Of a stretch of 60,544 bases of DNA, positions 51,927-59,711 are shown one piece after another. A model generated the notes under the pieces. That model ran no database searches, had not been told where the DNA came from, and worked only from the letters and a program-made list of their open reading frames with translations. Within the stretch, counting starts at the first letter, position 1. Each line of letters begins with the position of its first letter. Both the position numbers and the translations under genes were made by a program. Source of the DNA: Borreliella garinii. Lineage in GTDB: Bacteria > Spirochaetota > Spirochaetia > JABEVK01. Location: positions 1 to 60,544 of the forward strand of contig DYOB01000006.1 of assembly GCA_020720765.1 (NCBI GenBank), in the 5' to 3' direction.

Positions 51927-52765
51927 TTCTTTTTTCTGATTATTTAAACGCAAAATCCGCTCTGGACACGAGAAGTCTCCATCAAAGCACTTGGGCCCGA
52001 TTCCTTTCTATGTTGGGAGCAATCAAACCGCTCACCATTTTAGATATCGGTTCGGGTTCCTGCGTGATGATGGAAAGGCTTTTCAGGCAGAACGCTTTTC
52101 TAAAAAGCCCCGAGGCTGTCTACTACTGGGCACTCGACCACGACCCGGAACTCCACCGCATTGCTTCACGCCGCCTTGAGAACCTGGTGCGTGAGTTCCC
52201 GACAACGGCAAGTCAAATTATCCTCCACCCGCTTATACAGGACTGGTCGTCCTTTTCAGCCCATCCGCCTGCGAAACCCATATTTAACTCGATTTCTGCA
52301 CACGCTTTCCTCGACCTTGTCAATGCCCCATACGAAATGGGAATCATGACGAAATACCTTGTCCCCGGGGGTATCCTTTACGCAAGCCTGAACTTCGACG
52401 GTATCACCCAGTGGTTCCCGACACGGCCCGAGGATGTCGAATTGATGAAGGCCTACCATGCGGATATGGAAATCCAGCTTCCTGATGGCCGAAAGAGATC
52501 GGGTTCTAAGACGGGCTTGAGTTTAATGGACTCGGCGGACGGATTGGGACTAAAAATCCTCAGCGCAGGTCCTTCCGACTGGGTCATCCTCCCTGGAAAT
52601 TACGCCCCTGGAGAAAAAACACTGATTCTATGGCTTCTCCAGACCATCGAAGGAGTATTAGGTTCCCGCATGTCGGAGTGGATCGGGGTCCGCAGGGCGC
52701 AGGCTGAAGCCGGGACCCTGGGGATGAGGATTAGCAACTGGGACATGCTCTTTCAGAAAAGATGA
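51920..52765 (+). CDS. Class I SAM-dependent methyltransferase
   Basis: 281 aa. Motif I ILDIGSGSCVMMERLF (about 41-56), then WALDHDPELHRIA (acidic end of strand 2), and NSISAHAFLDLV with LVPGGILYASLNFDG. The substrate is unknown. Overlaps the acyltransferase gene by 4 nt, so a lipid or polar headgroup target is plausible. TATAAT at 51900-51905 is a candidate -10. Confidence 0.75.
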   Translation: MEILFSDYLNAKSALDTRSLHQSTWARFLSMLGAIKPLTILDIGSGSCVMMERLFRQNAFLKSPEAVYYWALDHDPELHRIASRRLENLVREFPTTASQIILHPLIQDWSSFSAHPPAKPIFNSISAHAFLDLVNAPYEMGIMTKYLVPGGILYASLNFDGITQWFPTRPEDVELMKAYHADMEIQLPDGRKRSGSKTGLSLMDSADGLGLKILSAGPSDWVILPGNYAPGEKTLILWLLQTIEGVLGSRMSEWIGVRRAQAEAGTLGMRISNWDMLFQKR

Positions 52766-53649
52766 ACACCTTTTTTCTTATGTTCCGAGATACCCTCTCG
52801 GATATGCTCGGTTCCGCAGGCGCTAAAAAAGGCTTCCTCAGGGCCCTATTTCTACCCATTGCGTGTGTTCCAGCCTTGATTTTTACCCTGAGGATGCGGC
52901 GCTTCAACAGGAATATCCAACTTGGAGGAACGGGATTCGCCGCCCGGAAAATGCTTCCTTTATTTTATAGGGGACTCAGTGTTATCGGGACGCCACCTGC
53001 ACCGAATTCAGGGGGGCTGGTAGTCTGCAACCACCCGGGGATCGGAGACAGCCTTGCCCTCCTCGCCGTTTTACCCGAGGGTAGATTCAGGATGGTCGCA
53101 AGGGAAAGAGATTTCTTCCGCGCCATGCCCGAAGTCTGGAAAAGGCTGATCATCGTCCCCGAAGATCCATCTCAGCGGCACCGCACGGTCGGTGAAATTC
53201 TGAATGCCATCCTTAAAGGGGATATCGTTGTTCTTTATCCTGCAGGAGTTATAGAACCCGATCCCGTTTTCAGGGATTGGGGGTGGCTTGACCGGGAAGA
53301 GCCGCTTTTGAAAGAGTGGAGCCCCATAATCTCGCTGATCGTGAGGTTGCTCAAACGGTCACCCAACCCGCCCCCGGTTTATCCCGTCCTTGCAAAAAAT
53401 GTCATCTCGCAAAAAGCCCTGTTTTCATGGTGGGCTTCGCGCGGAAAAACCCGCAAGGATCAAGAGGAAAAGGCCGTGGGGTACCAGATTCTTAGAAACC
53501 TAGCACGCGATCAGAATGTTGAGTTAATTTTTGGAGAGCCGCTTTCCGTCCTCGAACTGAACGCCGATCAACCTGGCATCGAGGGGATGGTCAAGTACAT
53601 TCAAGAAAAAGTCACAGTCCTGAATTTAAACTCTCTGGTCAACCCTTAA
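52762..53649 (+). CDS. PlsC-like acyltransferase
   Basis: 295 aa. HX4D motif CNHPGIGDSLAL (about 90-101) and the second block VVLYPAGVIEPDP match lysophospholipid/glycerol acyltransferases. It is more distant than standard PlsC (EGTRS replaced by YPAGVIE). It likely moves an acyl chain onto a glycerolipid or related acceptor at the membrane. Coupled to the methyltransferase by ATGA. Converges on the lipoprotein gene with a 3-bp gap. Confidence 0.78.
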   Translation: MNTFFLMFRDTLSDMLGSAGAKKGFLRALFLPIACVPALIFTLRMRRFNRNIQLGGTGFAARKMLPLFYRGLSVIGTPPAPNSGGLVVCNHPGIGDSLALLAVLPEGRFRMVARERDFFRAMPEVWKRLIIVPEDPSQRHRTVGEILNAILKGDIVVLYPAGVIEPDPVFRDWGWLDREEPLLKEWSPIISLIVRLLKRSPNPPPVYPVLAKNVISQKALFSWWASRGKTRKDQEEKAVGYQILRNLARDQNVELIFGEPLSVLELNADQPGIEGMVKYIQEKVTVLNLNSLVNP

Positions 53650-53652
53650 TGA

Positions 53653-54051
53653 TCAGTCTAAATACACTGTCAGGGTATCGGAAACCAAACCCGTACCCGA
53701 ACCCAGGTATTCGAAAACCCTTACAAAATAGGTACCTTCACCGGCAAAGGCTTCAAGTTTGACTTCAGGCTTTTCACGCGGAGAACGGAAAACAGCTATG
53801 TCTCCGCTTCTTGTGGGGAATACGGGAGCCTCGTTAAGGCTCCAAACCGTCATAAAACCCATGGGAAATTGACCATGGGGGATAAATTTCAACAGGGACC
53901 GTTCAAAGCTTAGGTCAATCGACCTTTGCGGCGCGATTGGAACAGAAACCTTTATTTCCTCTACAGGCGGACCTTGCGAAACCGTGGGGGCTGGTGTCGA
54001 GCAGGACACGGCCCAAATGACTACTAAGACGGCTACAACAAGGGTTTTCAT
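53653..54051 (-). CDS. Small lipoprotein, function unknown
   Basis: 132 aa with a lipobox (VIWAVSC, Cys about 17), then a Pro-rich linker and a beta-rich domain (EGTYFVRVFEYLGSGTGLVSDTLTVYL) that could be an Ig-like fold. No family recognised. A GATAAT -10 box lies 6 nt before the ATG, with no convincing -35 and no Shine-Dalgarno site. Confidence 0.55.
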   Translation of the reverse strand: MKTLVVAVLVVIWAVSCSTPAPTVSQGPPVEEIKVSVPIAPQRSIDLSFERSLLKFIPHGQFPMGFMTVWSLNEAPVFPTRSGDIAVFRSPREKPEVKLEAFAGEGTYFVRVFEYLGSGTGLVSDTLTVYLD

Positions 54052-54057
54052 AGTCTG

Positions 54058-54063
54058 ATTATC
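54058..54063 (-). promoter_or_regulatory. Possible -10 box of the small lipoprotein gene
   Basis: GATAAT, 6 nt (CAGACT) before the ATG, fitting the leaderless geometry of neighbouring genes; the -35 hexamer is not recognisable. Confidence 0.35.
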
Positions 54064-54098
54064 GGATGATCACCGCTGATTCTTGCACCCTTTTTTCA

Positions 54099-54127
54099 TT
54101 GACCTAAGGCGTGTTCCTTAGTAAAGT
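54099..54127 (+). promoter_or_regulatory. Leaderless promoter of lysA
   Basis: TTGACC, 17-nt spacer, TAAAGT, then 6 nt (ACTGGC) to the ATG at 54134. No Shine-Dalgarno site. Confidence 0.6.
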
Positions 54128-54133
54128 ACTGGC

Positions 54134-55405
54134 ATGAATACAAAATCGTTGCCTTTTACACGGGAACAGCTAGAAGTTATCGCCCGCGAGGTTCCTACCC
54201 CGTTCCATATCTATCACGAACCCATGATCCGTGCCAATGCACGTGCGATGAAGGAAGCTTTTTCCTGGGTGCCGGGCGGTTTTCAGAATTACTTTGCAGT
54301 AAAAGCCCTACCCAACCCCCATGTCATGCAGATAGTTAAAGAGGAAGGTATGGGAATGGACTGCTCCAGCAAAGCGGAGCTACTTTTATCTGAAGCCGTC
54401 GGAGTCACCGGCACCAACATTATGTTCACCAGCAACGATACACCCGCATCCGAATACCAGAAGGCTTCTGAATTGGGGGCTATAATCAACCTGGATGACT
54501 TCAGCCACTTGAATTATCTGGAAACCAGCTTGGGAAAACTCCCCGATCTCCTATGCTTCCGCTACAACCCCGGCCCGCTAAAAGAAGGGAATGTTATTAT
54601 TGGCAAGCCGGAAGAAGCAAAATACGGCCTGACCCGCGCTCAAATTTTAGAAGTCTACCCTTTGGCAAAAGCCAAGGGTGTTAAAACTTTTGGTCTCCAC
54701 ACCATGGTCGCTTCTAACGAAATCAATACGGAATATTTTATTGAAACAGCCGCAATGCTTTTTGAGCTTGCTGTTGAAATCAAAACCAAAACCGGGGTTC
54801 AAGTCAATTTTATCAACCTAGGAGGAGGAATCGGCATACCCTACAGGCCTGAACACACTGAGGTTGATGTTGTCAAAATGAGCCAGGGAGTCAGAGAAGC
54901 CTATAACCGTCTTATGGTACCCGCAGGTCTTGGCGACTGCCGTGTGGTGACGGAGAACGGCCGCTTTATAACCGGTCCCTACGGCTGGCTTGTATCGAGG
55001 GCTCTCCATAAAAAAAATACATACAAGCAATACATAGGCCTTGACTCCAGCATGGCAAACCTTATGCGCCCCGGTATGTACGGAGCCTACCACCATATCT
55101 CGGTCCCGGGCCGTGAAGACGGACCTCGCAAAGTCTACGATGTGACCGGTTCCCTTTGCGAGAATAACGACAAGTTTGCTATAGACAGGGAAATTCCCGA
55201 CGCCCAGATCGGCGACCTTGTTGTGATACACGACACAGGTGCGCACGGCCACAGTATGGGTTTCAACTATAACGGCAAACTCCGAAGCGCCGAGGTGCTC
55301 TGGCAAGGAGACGGCAAATGGAAGGTCATTCGACGCGCTGAAACGTACTCCGACTACTTCGCAACACTTGACTATCCCGGGTTAGATTCGCCTATGATGG
55401 CTTAA
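54134..55405 (+). CDS. lysA: Diaminopimelate decarboxylase-like PLP enzyme
   Basis: 423 aa. Fold-type III: PLP Lys in NYFAVKALPNP (about 56), INLGGGIGIPYRP, VTENGRFITGPYGWL (Arg for substrate carboxyl), GSLCENNDKFA (second-subunit Cys). The final step of lysine synthesis, decarboxylating meso-diaminopimelate, is the likely reaction. It is longer than many members and lacks a standard SxxxR block I could place, so another D-amino-acid-like substrate is possible. Its own promoter; an IS remnant lies 64 bp downstream. Confidence 0.82.
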   Translation: MNTKSLPFTREQLEVIAREVPTPFHIYHEPMIRANARAMKEAFSWVPGGFQNYFAVKALPNPHVMQIVKEEGMGMDCSSKAELLLSEAVGVTGTNIMFTSNDTPASEYQKASELGAIINLDDFSHLNYLETSLGKLPDLLCFRYNPGPLKEGNVIIGKPEEAKYGLTRAQILEVYPLAKAKGVKTFGLHTMVASNEINTEYFIETAAMLFELAVEIKTKTGVQVNFINLGGGIGIPYRPEHTEVDVVKMSQGVREAYNRLMVPAGLGDCRVVTENGRFITGPYGWLVSRALHKKNTYKQYIGLDSSMANLMRPGMYGAYHHISVPGREDGPRKVYDVTGSLCENNDKFAIDREIPDAQIGDLVVIHDTGAHGHSMGFNYNGKLRSAEVLWQGDGKWKVIRRAETYSDYFATLDYPGLDSPMMA

Positions 55406-55469
55406 ACCATGGCTGGCATCCCAGAAGAAACGCTTGTCCGTTTTCTTATCTCCTTTTTTATCTTGCTAG

Positions 55470-55859
55470 GAGCCTGTTGCGCTTAAGATTTTGACACGGG
55501 CTAAGATCGCCACAATGCACAAGGCGCCCGGAAACCCAGGACTCCTTTTATGATTCCAAACACAGGTTCCACAGTAGTCTTGCGTTTCTTATACAACTCC
55601 TTGGCCCTGTCCGTCTCCATTGCTTCTTTCATTTCTACGACCCACTTCTTGTGGTGTTTCTTGGGAGGTTTTTCCTGCGTCAATAAAAGCGGTAGAAAGT
55701 CATATTTCCTTTTTAGTCTTACCGACTCGGTTGGATTTAAACTCTCCAAGGGCACAAGCTGGGCCGCCTCAACGGTTTTGTATCGTGTCGCCATGGGTAA
55801 CAAAGTATCACACAGTTCAACCTCATGAAAATTTCTGCGGTCTCAAGCGCAACAGGCTC
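55470..55859. mobile_element. Internally deleted IS1182-like element, copy 2
   Basis: 390 bp with the same inverted ends (GAGCCTGTTGCGCTTAAGA at left) flanked by CTAG (left) and TTAG (right). Compared with copy 1 it lacks a different internal part. It lies 64 bp after lysA and 28 bp before the next gene. Confidence 0.8.
55501..55803 (-). pseudogene. Remnant transposase in copy 2
   Basis: 100-aa frame with the shared head MLPMATRYK, a different middle (TESVRLKRKYDFL), and the same C-terminal block (KKRKTTVEPVFGIIK). The open frame across a second, independent deletion is notable. Confidence 0.7.
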
Positions 55860-55887
55860 TTAGCATAACTTTTTTGTATGGTGAACG

Positions 55888-56478
55888 TCACTGCAGGATT
55901 CGGTGGTGGAAAAATTCCAAAGTCCAAAGGCTAACTAAGACAAGCAGATTTTGATAATTTTGCCAATGAGGATCAGTATATTCAGGATTGTCCATCAGCC
56001 GACTGAAGTCGGGCAGCTTCAAAGAAAACCCGATTTCCAAAGGCAGAGTGGTGTACGACTGGTTTCTATCATCGTAAAATGTACTGCGGAGAAAGAGAAC
56101 ATGACCCGGGCTTCTTTCAGAAGATCTAAGACCAGAATAAGGTGAATTCACCCAAAAAACTAAGTACTTATAACCAAAACTGACTGGGCCGGTGTCATAA
56201 CCAGCCCATAGCCCGAAAGACCCAGTCCAGTCAGAGAAATTAAATATAGGCAAGAAAGTTGTTTCGATTCCCGCTTCAAACCCATGGTAGGAAATATTGG
56301 TGCCGATGCGAAAACCGAACCCTTCTGCACCGATGGCGCCGCCCATATATAGTTCCACTTGAACCCGTCCTGGATCGTAAGGGTTGGGAAAGTAGCCGTT
56401 TTCTGACTGGGCGGAGAGTCCCTGCGTTATGAAGGCCATCAAGATAAACACCATGGTTTTCTTTTGAGATTGTTTCAA
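55888..56478 (-). CDS. Exported beta-rich protein, possible outer-membrane barrel
   Basis: 196 aa. Signal peptide TMVFILMAFITQGLSAQ, then amphipathic strands with aromatic and glycine turns (VELYMGGAIGAEGFGFRIGTNISYHGFEAGIE). No close family. Ends with WTLEFFHHRILQ, not the standard aromatic closing residue. TTAGGAGGATC precedes the ATG. Accessory gene beside the IS remnant. Confidence 0.5.
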   Translation of the reverse strand: MKQSQKKTMVFILMAFITQGLSAQSENGYFPNPYDPGRVQVELYMGGAIGAEGFGFRIGTNISYHGFEAGIETTFLPIFNFSDWTGSFGLWAGYDTGPVSFGYKYLVFWVNSPYSGLRSSERSPGHVLFLRSTFYDDRNQSYTTLPLEIGFSLKLPDFSRLMDNPEYTDPHWQNYQNLLVLVSLWTLEFFHHRILQ

Positions 56479-56560
56479 TTCAGATCCTCCTAAGATTCAC
56501 GGATAAGGATACATTCGAAATTGATTTTTGGCAATGTGACTTTGGTTATAGTGTGCGCAT

Positions 56561-56809
56561 TTAAGGTGTCGCAAATCCTTTAATCGTGAAATATTGTTCA
56601 TGACCCAGGTTGAACAGTCCATACAATCCGCTGTTAGGGCTTTGAGTCCCAAAGCCAAATTCAAAAAAGAACGGAAGGCGGTCTTCGATGTAGCTGGATG
56701 GTGATGTAAAGTTTGCAATTTGTAAAAAGCTGGTATGAACACCTCCAAGCAAGAGCAAGTTGTTTTTCAAGCCGAGCACATGGAGCCCGGCGGCAAGGTC
56801 CGGTAACAA
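56561..56809 (-). pseudogene. Possible C-terminal remnant of an exported protein
   Basis: 82 codons without a supported start. Aromatic, strand-like composition (RLPFFFEFGFGTQSPNSG) resembles the barrel-type gene next door. May be a degenerate duplicate; weak evidence. Confidence 0.3.
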
Positions 56810-56945
56810 ATGCGTTGTTTTCTTCTATCCGCCCGAGCTTGCCGAGAAAGTAAAAACACTACAGCAAGGCTCCGTCTACATCGTGACTTTTACGTATCAG
56901 AATTATGACGAGTTCCAGAAGGGTACCGCCACCGCTATCGAATAA
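56760..56945 (+). pseudogene. Possible C-terminal remnant of an OB-fold-like protein
   Basis: The frame reads VVFFYPPELAEKVKTLQQG, then a VTFTYQNY strand, and ends ATAIE, a pattern like the end of tRNA_anti-like OB-folds. The start is not supported and the N-terminal part is missing. Confidence 0.3.
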
Positions 56946-57001
56946 CTCAAGAGTTCAGAGGAAGAAAGTCCTAGCTTTCATACTCTTCCTTACATTCTTA
57001 C

Positions 57002-57030
57002 TTGACGAAAGTTGACTTTTGCGCTATCCT
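57002..57030 (+). promoter_or_regulatory. Promoter of the AbrB-PIN module
   Basis: TTGACG, 17-nt spacer, TATCCT. The leader of about 11 nt contains AAGAGGAGG. Confidence 0.6.
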
Positions 57031-57047
57031 TGAAAGAGGAGGCGCCG

Positions 57048-57293
57048 ATGCTCTGCAAAATGACAAGCAAGAACCAATTGACCTTGCCTAAAGACGTGCT
57101 CACTTATTGCAAGGACCAAGTATATTTTGACGCGCGGTGGGAAGCCGGCCACATTGTGCTGGAGCCGGTGGCAGTCACCCCTCTTGAGTCTCCCGAATTG
57201 GCGGCCATCCGCAATAAGGTGGGCGATTTAGGCCTCGATGAAACCGATATCGGCTCCATAGTAGCCGAAGCGCGCCTTGCTTACCGTCCTTGA
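57048..57293 (+). CDS. AbrB/SpoVT-type antitoxin
   Basis: 81 aa from ATG 57048 (GAGGAGG upstream); the ORF-track start at 57012 lies in the promoter. MTSKNQLTLPKDVL is the swapped-hairpin DNA-binding signature of MazE/AbrB proteins. The C-terminal part (ELAAIRNKVGDLGLDETDIGSIVAEARLAYR) would wrap the toxin. It overlaps the PIN gene by 17 nt and probably represses its own promoter. Confidence 0.85.
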   Translation: MLCKMTSKNQLTLPKDVLTYCKDQVYFDARWEAGHIVLEPVAVTPLESPELAAIRNKVGDLGLDETDIGSIVAEARLAYRP

Positions 57294-57681
57294 CACCAAT
57301 GTGGTCGTCTCGGCCCTGCTGTTTCGCGGAAGAGCCTCGCTGATCCATAAAGCCATTATCGAAGGGCGGCTGGTGCCGCTCGTCACCCCGCCCATTTTAG
57401 AAGAATACATCCGGGTTTTGAGTTACCCCAAGTTCGGATTGACCAAGAGTGACATCCACTACCTGGCTCAAAAAGAAATCGGCCGTTGGTTTCACCGTTT
57501 AACAGAGGAAATACCCACGGGTTCCTGGATACCCGAAGACCCCAGCGATGACATGTTCATCAACGCGGCGCGGGTACGGCCTGGTACTTGCCTTGTTACC
57601 GGCGATGCTCACATCTTGGGAGCCCGCGACCGGTTACCGGTTCAGGTGCTGTCGGTGGCGGAGGTGCTGGGGAAGGTCTGA
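57277..57681 (+). CDS. PIN-domain toxin (COG1569-like)
   Basis: 134 aa from TTG 57277 (overlapping the antitoxin). TVLDTNVVVSALLFRG holds the first Asp; EEYIRVL the acidic residue; PEDPSDDMFINAA and VTGDAHIL the rest of the metal site. PIN toxins are ribonucleases that cut tRNA or mRNA when free of antitoxin. Convergent with the next PIN gene (4-bp gap). Confidence 0.87.
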   Translation: MLTVLDTNVVVSALLFRGRASLIHKAIIEGRLVPLVTPPILEEYIRVLSYPKFGLTKSDIHYLAQKEIGRWFHRLTEEIPTGSWIPEDPSDDMFINAARVRPGTCLVTGDAHILGARDRLPVQVLSVAEVLGKV

Positions 57682-57685
57682 TTGT

Positions 57686-58084
57686 TCAAACTCCTGGAAC
57701 CAGCTTCAACCCCCAGGGTAAGAACTCGGAAAAGTCCTGTAGATTGTTGGTTGCCAGGGTTGCGTTGGACAGGATAGCCGCGGCGGCGATCATCGCGTCG
57801 ACTCTTAACCGGCGCTGCCTTCCGGTGGCGTTGAAAAGCCTGGCAGCTTCTGCGGCATGGTTGGCGTCCATGGGTAGAATCCTTTCCTTGAGGAGCGAAC
57901 GTATCACTCCGATGCCCTCTTGATTGACCGGGCCGCAAAGGAACTCGTACCAACAAACGGCGGAAGTGCAGAGGTCTTGACCTTTGATGGTCCATTTGAG
58001 GACCTCTTCTGTCTCTTTTGATCCAGGCACCAAAGCTAAAACAAGGTAGTTGGTATCGAGAAGGATCACCCTCCGCTTCTCCAT
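57686..58084 (-). CDS. vapC: VapC-type PIN toxin
   Basis: 132 aa. LLDTNYLVLALVPG (Asp), WYEFLCGP (Glu), RVDAMIAAAAI (Asp), and TNNLQDF (final acid) form the usual VapC site. It overlaps the antitoxin by 19 nt. Second complete module in this 1.3-kb stretch. Confidence 0.88.
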   Translation of the reverse strand: MEKRRVILLDTNYLVLALVPGSKETEEVLKWTIKGQDLCTSAVCWYEFLCGPVNQEGIGVIRSLLKERILPMDANHAAEAARLFNATGRQRRLRVDAMIAAAAILSNATLATNNLQDFSEFLPWGLKLVPGV

Positions 58085-58335
58085 TCGGCGCGGGCTTCTT
58101 CTACTTCAGCAAGGTAAGCGGTGGCCTTTTCCCAAGCCAAACCGCCGGAAGCATGGTAATCCCGGAGCCGTTGGATTCTGGATTCGGTATCTTGTTTCGC
58201 CTCGGCTTCGGCGCGTTCGAGGGCGCGGCGCACGACTTCAGCCTGGGAAACCTGCCAAAGCTCCGACAGATGCTTTAACCGCAAGATGGTGATCTCGTCG
58301 AGTGAGAAACTGGTCCTGTGTTCCATTATTGCCAT
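58066..58335 (-). CDS. Ribbon-helix-helix-like antitoxin
   Basis: 89 aa from ATG 58335, chosen because the promoter -10 ends 6 nt before it (an ATG 9 nt later is the alternative). RTSFSLDEITILRLKHLSELWQVSQAEVVRRALERAE is a ribbon-helix-helix pattern; the rest is a charged helix that would bind VapC. Probably autorepressor. Confidence 0.82.
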   Translation of the reverse strand: MAIMEHRTSFSLDEITILRLKHLSELWQVSQAEVVRRALERAEAEAKQDTESRIQRLRDYHASGGLAWEKATAYLAEVEEARAEWRSGG

Positions 58336-58341
58336 ACCACC

Positions 58342-58370
58342 ATGATATGACATAACTAATGAGAAGTCAA
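58342..58370 (-). promoter_or_regulatory. Leaderless promoter of the antitoxin-vapC module
   Basis: Minus strand TTGACT, 17-nt spacer, TATCAT, then 6 nt (GGTGGT) to the ATG at 58335. Confidence 0.6.
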
Positions 58371-58490
58371 GGAGCGGAGGATAATTTGTGCCCCTTTCCA
58401 TTGCAGTTTTCAGCTACACAGTGTGACTACTGTTTAGTGCTAAACCATATTGAATTCAGAGGTGGTTCGATGTCGATACAAGCGGTTCAG

Positions 58491-58556
58491 AACATTATCA
58501 AAGTGCGGCCGGGTACTCCCGGCCACCTCATTGCCGGCGATGCACACATTATGGCA
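58491..58556 (+). pseudogene. Remnant of a PIN toxin
   Basis: The text KVRPGTPGHLIAGDAHIM parallels the last metal-site block of the PIN toxin at 57277 (VRPGTCLVTGDAHIL). No start and no first half. A leftover of a further PIN gene. Confidence 0.6.
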
Positions 58557-58571
58557 GTTAAGGTGTGCTGG

Positions 58572-59057
58572 TTAAGAAATGGGTTGCAGAATAGTCTGGA
58601 TAATAGGTTTTCGGCGGTGGTTGGATTTTTTGGAAGCCTCGTTATATCTAGAAACAATAAAGTTTAGAGTTTCATAAACATCAACAAGGTATTTTATAGA
58701 AAGCAATTTAAATTGCTCTTGGTTGGTGGTGTCTCTAAACTGTTGGATATACTTATAGGCCTTTTCTGCAGTTTCTATGCTGTCAACAAAACTGGTATGA
58801 GCACTTAGGCCGTAATTGGAGGCTTCAGAAGCGTTCCACTTCGCTAGAAGTGTATCAAATAGATTATTGAGAGAAGCGATCCTGCTTTTTAAGTCAAGAT
58901 ACTCAGCTTTAGTAGAATTAAAATACTCAGGTGAATCGTCCTCAAAAGAAATTATAGTTATACTTTGTTTTATCAACAGAAGGCTGCCCACATACATGTT
59001 AGAAGCGTGCTTAAACGACGACTTGGTTTTGAATTCTTGAGTCATGGTAAATTCCAT
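58572..59057 (-). CDS. Hypothetical helical protein
   Basis: 161 aa from ATG 59057 (AGGAG 7 nt upstream). Mostly alpha-helical (EYLDLKSRIASLNNLFDTLLAKW ...). No cysteines of note, no signal peptide, no family recognised. AT-richer than core genes, accessory neighbourhood. Confidence 0.55.
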   Translation of the reverse strand: MEFTMTQEFKTKSSFKHASNMYVGSLLLIKQSITIISFEDDSPEYFNSTKAEYLDLKSRIASLNNLFDTLLAKWNASEASNYGLSAHTSFVDSIETAEKAYKYIQQFRDTTNQEQFKLLSIKYLVDVYETLNFIVSRYNEASKKSNHRRKPIIQTILQPIS

Positions 59058-59143
59058 TTTAAACTCCTAAATAAACAATAGTGTTGAGAGAGTAGAAAAG
59101 ACATCAGGAAGAGCCCTGAAGACCAGGAGCTGGAAAAGCATTC

Positions 59144-59647
59144 CTATTCAGTTACCCTGCTTGGAATGGTCCCTTGGTACTCAACTCCGTCTAGTGAAAA
59201 GGACTCTACCAGAAAGAGGTGGATCTGCGGCCCGTAGGGAATCTGGTGGTAATAATAAATGCCGGTAATATCCAAGAGTTTTGGCGCTAAATAGTATTTT
59301 CCCGCCATTTGCAGTGCCAAACGTTTGGACCCCGGTTCGGATGGCTGAAACCAAAAGGTGAAGCTCGATTGCATCATCAAAAGAGACCTATTAAAACCGT
59401 AGGTTCCGCTCTGACGAAACCACGGGTGGCACTCAAAAAAGGCAATCTCCCTGCCGTTAAACCCAAATTCAACGTAGGTAACATTTTCGAATGTGACTCT
59501 TTGTCCATGAAACCGATCCGTATCCACAAGCAAATCGACGAGTACATCGTCGATCAGTTTATTTCTACCTTGGATAACAATGGGTTCTTCCTGCGAATAG
59601 CCCGCGAACAAAAAAGCAACCAAAAAAACAGATATCATAGTTTTCAT
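59144..59647 (-). CDS. Exported hypothetical protein
   Basis: 167 aa from ATG 59647 (GGGGGAG 4-5 nt upstream; the ORF-track start at 59707 is unsupported). A signal peptide (MISVFLVAFLFAGYSQ), then a beta-rich domain with RFHGQRVTFENVTYVEFGFNGREIAFFECHP, the layout of a small OB-like fold. Unknown function. Confidence 0.55.
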   Translation of the reverse strand: MKTMISVFLVAFLFAGYSQEEPIVIQGRNKLIDDVLVDLLVDTDRFHGQRVTFENVTYVEFGFNGREIAFFECHPWFRQSGTYGFNRSLLMMQSSFTFWFQPSEPGSKRLALQMAGKYYLAPKLLDITGIYYYHQIPYGPQIHLFLVESFSLDGVEYQGTIPSRVTE

Positions 59648-59711
59648 CAACTCCCCCTCCCACCATTCTACAGGGGGAGTGTGACGATTTATGGCACACC
59701 AGCGCACGAAA

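Larger units (their letters stand above)
56479..57001. other. Gene-poor region with possible coding remnants
   Basis: Two overlapping opposite frames (see separate entries) look like ends of decayed genes. Otherwise nothing recognisable. Confidence 0.4.

Noticed and set aside
56497-56748. 83-aa minus-strand ORF
   Set aside because: Overlaps the other remnant frame; no features or start.
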